64,000 bases of DNA, taken from contig NZ_CP076448.1 in assembly GCF_019203965.1 (NCBI RefSeq), forward strand, positions 744,001-808,000, read 5' to 3'. Source of the stretch: Elioraea tepida (lineage in GTDB: Bacteria > Pseudomonadota > Alphaproteobacteria > Acetobacterales > Acetobacteraceae). A model generated the notes under the pieces. The model was given only the letters and a program-made list of their open reading frames with translations, was not told where the DNA came from and did not search any database. Both the position numbers and the translations under genes were made by a program. Positions 59,299-64,000 of the stretch are shown piece after piece; the first letter of the stretch is position 1; every line of letters begins with the position of its first letter.

Positions 59299-61950
59299 TC
59301 AGGCAGCGAGCGCCCCTCTGACCGCGGCGAGAGCCTCCTCCGCCTTCGCCGCATCTGGCCCGCCCGCCTGGGCCATGTCCGGCCGTCCGCCGCCGCCCCT
59401 GCCGCCGACGGCGGCGGAAGCGGCCTGGGCGAGCGCCACGGCGCTGAAACGACCGGTCAGGTCCGGCGAGACCGACACGACAATCGAGGCCTTTCCATCC
59501 ATCGGCGAAACGAGCGCCACGACGCCGGAGCCGAGCCGCTTCCTGATCTCGTCCGCAAGCCCCTTGAGCTCGCGCGCCGGCACCTCGACCACGCGGCCGG
59601 CGAACCGCACCCCGCCCACCTCCTCGTAGGTCGGAGCCGCGCCGGCATCGCCCGTGGCGAGCTTCCTGCGGAGGTCGGACAGCTCCCGCTCGAGCCGGCG
59701 ACGCTCCTCGATCACCGCCTCGATCCGCGCCGGCACCTCGGCGGGCGGAACCTTCAAGGCGGCGGCGGCGCGCGCGAGCGCCTTCTCGGTCTCGCCGATA
59801 TAGGCAAGCGCCGCCTCTCCGGTCACCGCCTCGACGCGGCGCACGCCTGCGCTCACCGCTCCCTCCGCGACGATCTTGAACAGGCCGATCTCGCCGGTCG
59901 CGCGCACATGCGTGCCGCCGCAGAGTTCCACCGAGTAGTTCCCTCCTCGCTCCGTCGCCTCCGGGTCGTAGCCCATCGAGACGACGCGCACCTCCTCGCC
60001 ATACTTCTCGCCGAAGAGAGCGATTGCGCCTTGCCTCACCGCCTCGTCGGGGGTCATCAGCCGGGTGACTACAGGGGCGTTCTCGCGCACGCGCGCGTTC
60101 ACCTCCGCCTCGACCCAGGCGAGCTCGGCCGGCTCGATCGGCCTCGGGTGGCTGACGTCGAAGCGCAGACGGTCGGGCGCAACCAGAGAGCCCTTCTGCG
60201 CGACATGCATGCCGAGCCGGCGGCGAAGCGCCTCGTGCAGGAGATGGGTGGCGGAGTGGTGGGCGCGGATCGCGCTGCGACGGGCGGCGTCGACGCTCGC
60301 GCGCACGGCATCGCCCACCCTCAGAACGCCCTGGCGCACCGTTCCGAGATGCACGAAGAGATCGCCGAGCTTCTTCTGCGTGTCGCGCACCGCGACGATG
60401 AGCCCGTCGGCGTTGGTGATGGTGCCCGTGTCGCCGACCTGGCCGCCGCTCTCGCCATAGAACGGGGTCTGGTTGAGGATCACCGCAACCTCGTCGCCGC
60501 CGCGCGCCTCCTGAACGGGTTTTCCGTTCACCACGATGGCGCGCACCTCCGCTTCCGCCGCCTCGGCCGTGTAGCCCAGGAACTCGGTCGCGCCCACGCG
60601 GTCGCGCAGGTCGAACCACACCGCCTCGGTCGCCGCCTCGCCCGACCCAGCCCAGGCGGCGCGGGCGCGGGCGCGCTGCTCCTGCATCGCCGCCTGGAAG
60701 CCGGCGACATCGACGCCCCGCCCCTCGGCCTTGAGCGCATCCTGGGTGAGGTCGAGCGGGAAGCCGTAGGTGTCATACAGCTTGAACGCGACCGCACCGG
60801 GAAGTGGCTCGCCCGCGCCGAGCTTCGCCGTCTCCTCCGCAAGCAGATGGAGGCCGCGGTCGAGCATGGCGCGGAATCGCGTCTCCTCGGTGCGAAGCGT
60901 CTCGGTGATCAGCGCCTCGGCACGGCCGAGCTCAGGATAGGCCACACCCATCTGACGAATAAGGGCCGGAACGAGCCGACACAGCAACGGCTCGGTCGCG
61001 CCCATCAGGTGAGCGTGGCGCATCGCCCGGCGCATGATACGCCTCAGCACGTAGCCGCGCCCCTCGTTCGAGGGCAGAACGCCGTCGGCGACGAGAAAGC
61101 ACGCCGAGCGAAGATGGTCGGCCACCACACGGTGGCTCACGCGATGCGGCCCGTCCGGGTCGGTCCGCGTGGCCTCGGCGGAGGCGAGAATCAGGGCGCG
61201 CAGCGTGTCGGTGTCGTAGTTGTCGTGCTTGCCCTGGAGGATGGCGGCAAGCCGCTCGAGCCCTAGCCCGGTGTCGATCGAAGGCTTGGGCAGGGGGACG
61301 CGGCTGCCGTCGGGCAGCGCCTCGAACTGCATGAAGACGAGGTTCCAGATTTCGATGAAGCGGTCGCCATCGGCCTCGTCGCTTCCGGGCGGGCCGCCGG
61401 CGACCTCTGGGCCATGGTCGTAGAAGATCTCAGAACAGGGCCCGCAGGGGCCGGTGTCGCCCATCGACCAGAAATTGTCGGAGGTGGGGATCCGGATGAT
61501 CCTCTCCTCCGGCAGCCCCGCGATCCTCCTCCACAGCGACGCCGCCTCGTCGTCCTCATGGTAGACGGTGACGAGGAGACGCTCCCGCGGCAGGCCGTAG
61601 TCCCTGGTCACGAGCTCCCAGGCAAGGGCGATCGCCCGCTCCTTGAAATAGTCGCCGAAGGAGAAGTTCCCGAGCATCTCGAAGAAAGTGTGGTGGCGGG
61701 CGGTGTAGCCGACATTCTCGAGGTCGTTGTGCTTGCCGCCAGCGCGGACGCATTTCTGTGCCGTCACCGCCCGGGAGTAGGGCCGCGTCTCGAGCCCGGT
61801 GAACACGTTCTTGAACTGAACCATGCCGGCGTTGGTGAACATCAGTGTGGGGTCGTTGCGCGGCACGAGCGGCGAGGACGGCACGACCGTGTGGCCGTTG
61901 CGCGCGAAGAAGTCGAGGAAGGCGGCGCGGATGTCGTTCGACGAGGGCAT
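59299..61950 (-). CDS. alaS: Alanyl-tRNA synthetase
   Basis: An 883-residue class II synthetase. N-terminal [20 protein letters not shown]; motif 2 region [20 protein letters not shown]; motif 3 [20 protein letters not shown]; editing-domain zinc site [16 protein letters not shown] and [19 protein letters not shown]-Ala region with [13 protein letters not shown]. Length and order are standard for a bacterial AlaRS. It lies downstream of recA in the same direction, 306 bases apart. Confidence 0.98.
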   Translation of the reverse strand: MPSSNDIRAAFLDFFARNGHTVVPSSPLVPRNDPTLMFTNAGMVQFKNVFTGLETRPYSRAVTAQKCVRAGGKHNDLENVGYTARHHTFFEMLGNFSFGDYFKERAIALAWELVTRDYGLPRERLLVTVYHEDDEAASLWRRIAGLPEERIIRIPTSDNFWSMGDTGPCGPCSEIFYDHGPEVAGGPPGSDEADGDRFIEIWNLVFMQFEALPDGSRVPLPKPSIDTGLGLERLAAILQGKHDNYDTDTLRALILASAEATRTDPDGPHRVSHRVVADHLRSACFLVADGVLPSNEGRGYVLRRIMRRAMRHAHLMGATEPLLCRLVPALIRQMGVAYPELGRAEALITETLRTEETRFRAMLDRGLHLLAEETAKLGAGEPLPGAVAFKLYDTYGFPLDLTQDALKAEGRGVDVAGFQAAMQEQRARARAAWAGSGEAATEAVWFDLRDRVGATEFLGYTAEAAEAEVRAIVVNGKPVQEARGGDEVAVILNQTPFYGESGGQVGDTGTITNADGLIVAVRDTQKKLGDLFVHLGTVRQGVLRVGDAVRASVDAARRSAIRAHHSATHLLHEALRRRLGMHVAQKGSLVAPDRLRFDVSHPRPIEPAELAWVEAEVNARVRENAPVVTRLMTPDEAVRQGAIALFGEKYGEEVRVVSMGYDPEATERGGNYSVELCGGTHVRATGEIGLFKIVAEGAVSAGVRRVEAVTGEAALAYIGETEKALARAAAALKVPPAEVPARIEAVIEERRRLERELSDLRRKLATGDAGAAPTYEEVGGVRFAGRVVEVPARELKGLADEIRKRLGSGVVALVSPMDGKASIVVSVSPDLTGRFSAVALAQAASAAVGGRGGGGRPDMAQAGGPDAAKAEEALAAVRGALAA

Positions 61951-62256
61951 GGGTGCGTATACCGAGGGCTTGCGTTCGGCCGGCGCGGCCGCGTCTCGCC
62001 CCGTATCTAGCCGGGAGGGCGCGCTTTTCCTAGGGAGGCCCGGTGCCGATCCCTAGCCGGCGCTGCCCCAGGGCCCGGCGCGCCGCGCGCACGGCGTCGC
62101 ACCGCCTGCCGCCCGCCGTCGCCGGGCGCTGACGCAAGAGGCCCGCACGTCACCGATGGGGCATCACCCGAAGCGTGACGCCGCACAAGGCGCGCGTCCG
62201 ACCGCGTTCGGTGAACAGACGAGGGGGCAACGCCAGCTGGAGCAGGCCCTGCCGGC
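61951..62256. other. Intergenic region between recA and alaS
   Basis: 306 bases, on average very GC-rich. It must contain the recA 3' end and the alaS promoter (minus strand). GC-rich runs (CCGGCGCGCCGCGCGC near 62080) could fold, but no T-run follows and no convincing -35/-10 pair was seen. No gene. Confidence 0.45.
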
Positions 62257-63291
62257 TCAGTCGGCTGCGTCTGCGTCCTCGCCGCCCGAGGCCATCAGGC
62301 TGTCGGCCACCTGGCCGGCTTGGGCGCGGATCCGCTCCTCGATCTTTGCCGCAACGGCAGGGTTCTCCTTGAGGAAGGCCTTCGCGTTCTCGCGCCCCTG
62401 GCCGATCCTCTGGCTGTCGAAGCTGAACCACGCGCCCGATTTCTCGATGATCCCCGCCTTGACGCCAAGATCGATCAGCTCGCCCGTCTTCGAGATCCCC
62501 TCGCCATAGGTGATGTCGAACTCGACCTGCCGGAACGGCGGCGCCATCTTGTTCTTCACCACCTTCACCCGCGTCTGGTTGCCAACCACCTCGTCGCGGT
62601 CCTTGATCGCGCCGATCCGGCGTATCTCCATGCGGATCGAGGCGTAGAACTTGAGCGCATTGCCGCCCGTGGTGGTCTCGGGGTTGCCGAACATCACCCC
62701 GATCTTGAGGCGTATCTGGTTAAGGAAGATCAGGATCGTCTTCGACCGAGAGACCGAGCCGGTGAGCTTGCGCAGGGCCTGGCTCATCAGCCGCGCATGC
62801 AGCCCGACATGGCTGTCGCCCATCTCGCCTTCGAGTTCAGCGCGGGGGACGAGCGCGGCGACGCTGTCGACCACGAGCACGTCGATCGCGCCCGACCGGA
62901 CCAGCGTGTCGGCGATCTCGAGCGCCTGCTCGCCGCTGTCGGGCTGGCTGATCAACAGGTTGTCGACGTCGCAGCCGAGCTTTCGTGCATAAACCGGGTC
63001 GAGCGCGTGCTCGGCGTCGATGAAGGCACAGGTGCCGCCGCGCTTCTGCGCTTCCGCGATGCAGTGGAGCGCGAGCGTCGTCTTGCCGGAGCTCTCAGGC
63101 CCGTAGATCTCGATGATCCGCCCGCGCGGCAGGCCGCCGATGCCAAGGGCGAGATCGAGGCCGAGCGAGCCTGTGGGGATGACCTCGATCGGCTCGCCCT
63201 GGGCCTTGCTGCCCATCCGCATGACCGAGCCCTTGCCGAAGGCGCGCTCGATCTGCTGGAGCGCCTGGTCGAGCGCCTTGTTCTTGTCCAT
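62257..63291 (-). CDS. recA: Recombinase A
   Basis: A 344-residue recombinase. [20 protein letters not shown], Walker [16 protein letters not shown], Walker B region [17 protein letters not shown], loop L1/L2 with [19 protein letters not shown] and [20 protein letters not shown], and the acidic C-terminal tail [11 protein letters not shown]. It starts MDKN after GGCCGACGCG without a strong ribosome binding site. I saw no alphaproteobacterial LexA box (GTTC-N7-GTTC or GAAC-N7-GAAC) directly upstream. Confidence 0.98.
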   Translation of the reverse strand: MDKNKALDQALQQIERAFGKGSVMRMGSKAQGEPIEVIPTGSLGLDLALGIGGLPRGRIIEIYGPESSGKTTLALHCIAEAQKRGGTCAFIDAEHALDPVYARKLGCDVDNLLISQPDSGEQALEIADTLVRSGAIDVLVVDSVAALVPRAELEGEMGDSHVGLHARLMSQALRKLTGSVSRSKTILIFLNQIRLKIGVMFGNPETTTGGNALKFYASIRMEIRRIGAIKDRDEVVGNQTRVKVVKNKMAPPFRQVEFDITYGEGISKTGELIDLGVKAGIIEKSGAWFSFDSQRIGQGRENAKAFLKENPAVAAKIEERIRAQAGQVADSLMASGGEDADAAD

Positions 63292-63686
63292 CGCGTCGGC
63301 CTCTGTCCTGCTGCCGGATCATCCTCGCGGCACGGTTGCCCCGCACCGCCGAGTCGCACGGAAACGTAGCATGGGGCGGAGCGCGCCGCATCACGGCCCG
63401 CCTCGGGTCGGGGCCCCAGGGCGCGGTGTCGGGCCGCCCGAGCGGAACGGACCGGTCTTGATCCAGCGCAAGGCGGCGCGGGCGGGATCGTGGTGCCATC
63501 CTCGCGTCGAGCCCGACTGCCGGGCGTGAAGCAAGGCGCAACGGACGCGGATACTCCCCGCCGCGCCGGCGCGGCAGACCCGACGCTGCCACTCGGGCCC
63601 GCCCCCAGGCGGGCCCTTTTGTCGTGTGGCGCTTCCCAGAGCGCCCGGGCTTTGGGCAGGATCGCGGCCGGCAGGGGGGCGGACGC
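63292..63686. other. Intergenic region between divergent recA and the DUF4011 gene
   Basis: 395 bases. Next to recA it should contain the recA promoter. The plus strand ends a transcript at the Rho-independent terminator at 63595-63620, but no protein gene precedes it, so a small RNA may be encoded somewhere in 63370-63620. GATACT (63550-63555) is the only -10-like element I noticed and it lacks a matching -35. Confidence 0.5.
63595..63620 (+). terminator. Rho-independent terminator without an upstream protein gene
   Basis: GGGCCCGCC, a CCCA loop, GGCGGGCCC and TTTT: a perfect 9-bp GC-rich stem with a T-run on the plus strand only. It is the clearest intrinsic terminator in the window. The nearest upstream plus-strand gene is far away (beyond recA and alaS), so it probably ends an unannotated RNA. 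Confidence 0.8.
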
Positions 63687-64000
63687 ATGACGGAGGCGGT
63701 GAGGGCGGCACTTCTCGCGGCGCGGCGAAGCCTGCTCGACTTCTCGACGCGAAACCGCCTGCTCTCCCTGCCCGCCCCCGGCCGAAGCGCCGGCGTGCTT
63801 GCGATCGACGGCGAGCGGTCGGAGGCCGTGTTCCGTCGTCTCGTCTCCGAACGGGCCGCGATGGGATTCGCTCCCGCCGCGGTCTCGGCCGCACCAGGGG
63901 ATGACGGCGCAAAGCGTCCGCGACGCCGCGCCACCACAGCGACCGGTGCGGCAGGGACCGGCGCCGCGCCCGACCCCGACGACACGCTACTCTCCTCCCC
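63687..64000 (+). CDS. DUF4011-domain (superfamily I helicase-type) protein, cut by the window edge
   Basis: The first ~104 residues: AALLAARRSLLDFSTRNRLL matches the DUF4011 opening (xLLDxSxRNRLL), followed by SAGVLAIDGERSEAVFRRLV and a low-complexity Ala/Pro/Thr linker. Proteins with this start are usually 1,500-2,000 residues with a superfamily I helicase core and a C-terminal nuclease-like DUF3320/Vsr region. Only the N-terminus is visible, so domain content is expected rather than seen. The gene is divergent from recA. Confidence 0.6.
   Translation, partial: MTEAVRAALLAARRSLLDFSTRNRLLSLPAPGRSAGVLAIDGERSEAVFRRLVSERAAMGFAPAAVSAAPGDDGAKRPRRRATTATGAAGTGAAPDPDDTLLSS

Noticed and set aside
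63292-63400. LexA/SOS box upstream of recA
   Set aside because: No GTTC-N7-GTTC or GAAC-N7-GAAC was found by reading the region; SOS control may use a diverged box or none.
1-64000. CRISPR arrays, prophage genes, toxin-antitoxin or restriction systems
   Set aside because: No regularly spaced direct repeats, phage structural genes, or typical toxin-antitoxin or methylase/endonuclease pairs were seen.

Overview
The window is a high-GC stretch from an alphaproteobacterial chromosome, most likely of the Acetobacteraceae/Rhodospirillales type. This rests on gene content and neighbourhoods: polyprenyl synthetase-DUF2007-methyltransferase, serC-serA-hisZ-purA, rluD next to an alphaproteobacterial-type rpoH, DUF1491, DUF2256 and DUF5368. 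The taxonomic placement is inference. Both edges cut genes: a polyprenyl diphosphate synthase on the left and a DUF4011-type helicase on the right.

Layout. 1-2 kb: isoprenoid/tRNA-modification genes and a small secreted protein. 2.19-4.79 kb: two IS elements (IS630 type and IS1182 type) abutting at one TA, with damaged transposase frames. 4.8-9.8 kb: a small conserved protein, a Tat-type sulfide:quinone reductase with a DUF5368 membrane partner, a 2-hydroxyacid dehydrogenase and hemN. Two Fnr/FixK-like boxes suggest this block responds to low oxygen. 9.9-21.3 kb: an uptake and catabolic locus with an amidohydrolase, a DAO-type FAD oxidase, a polyamine-type ABC importer, a class II aldolase, an M20 amidohydrolase, a guanidino-modifying (amidinotransferase-fold) hydrolase and an RraA-like aldolase. 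21.4-29.5 kb: a second catabolic locus with an HpcH/HpaI aldolase, a CUT1-type sugar ABC importer, an SDR, an Ldh2-type dehydrogenase and a VOC protein.

29.6-36.9 kb: core metabolism (moaA, a PhzF-like isomerase, serC behind a two-hairpin leader, serA, hisZ, purA). 37-41 kb: a large pseudokinase, a membrane protein and a soluble CZB-domain chemoreceptor. 41.3-42.2 kb: a frameshifted phytanoyl-CoA dioxygenase. 42.6-46.7 kb: rpoH with a CIRCE operator upstream, rluD, DUF6476, a JAMM peptidase, DUF2256 and a threonine aldolase. 46.75-48.68 kb: two tRNA-Glu genes (CUC and UUC anticodons) facing each other around a gene-poor segment with an IS5-family element. 49-58.6 kb: DUF1491, a heavy-metal-binding protein, a second hydroxyacid dehydrogenase, cytochrome b561, a DUF429-like protein, then a third catabolic locus (creatininase family, M20 amidohydrolase, TctCBA transporter, DUF2848). 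58.6-64 kb: a GNAT enzyme, alaS, recA, an orphan Rho-independent terminator and the start of a DUF4011 helicase.

Working together: three separate binding-protein-dependent uptake loci, each with hydrolases or aldolases and none with a recognisable transcription factor nearby, point to a life on diverse small organic compounds. The sqr/hemN block adds low-oxygen sulfide oxidation and heme synthesis. The best regulatory signals are the perfect Fnr-type palindrome before sqr, the 9-9-9 CIRCE repeat before rpoH, the serC leader and an orphan terminator next to recA that may mark a small RNA. I saw no CRISPR array, prophage or clear defence island.
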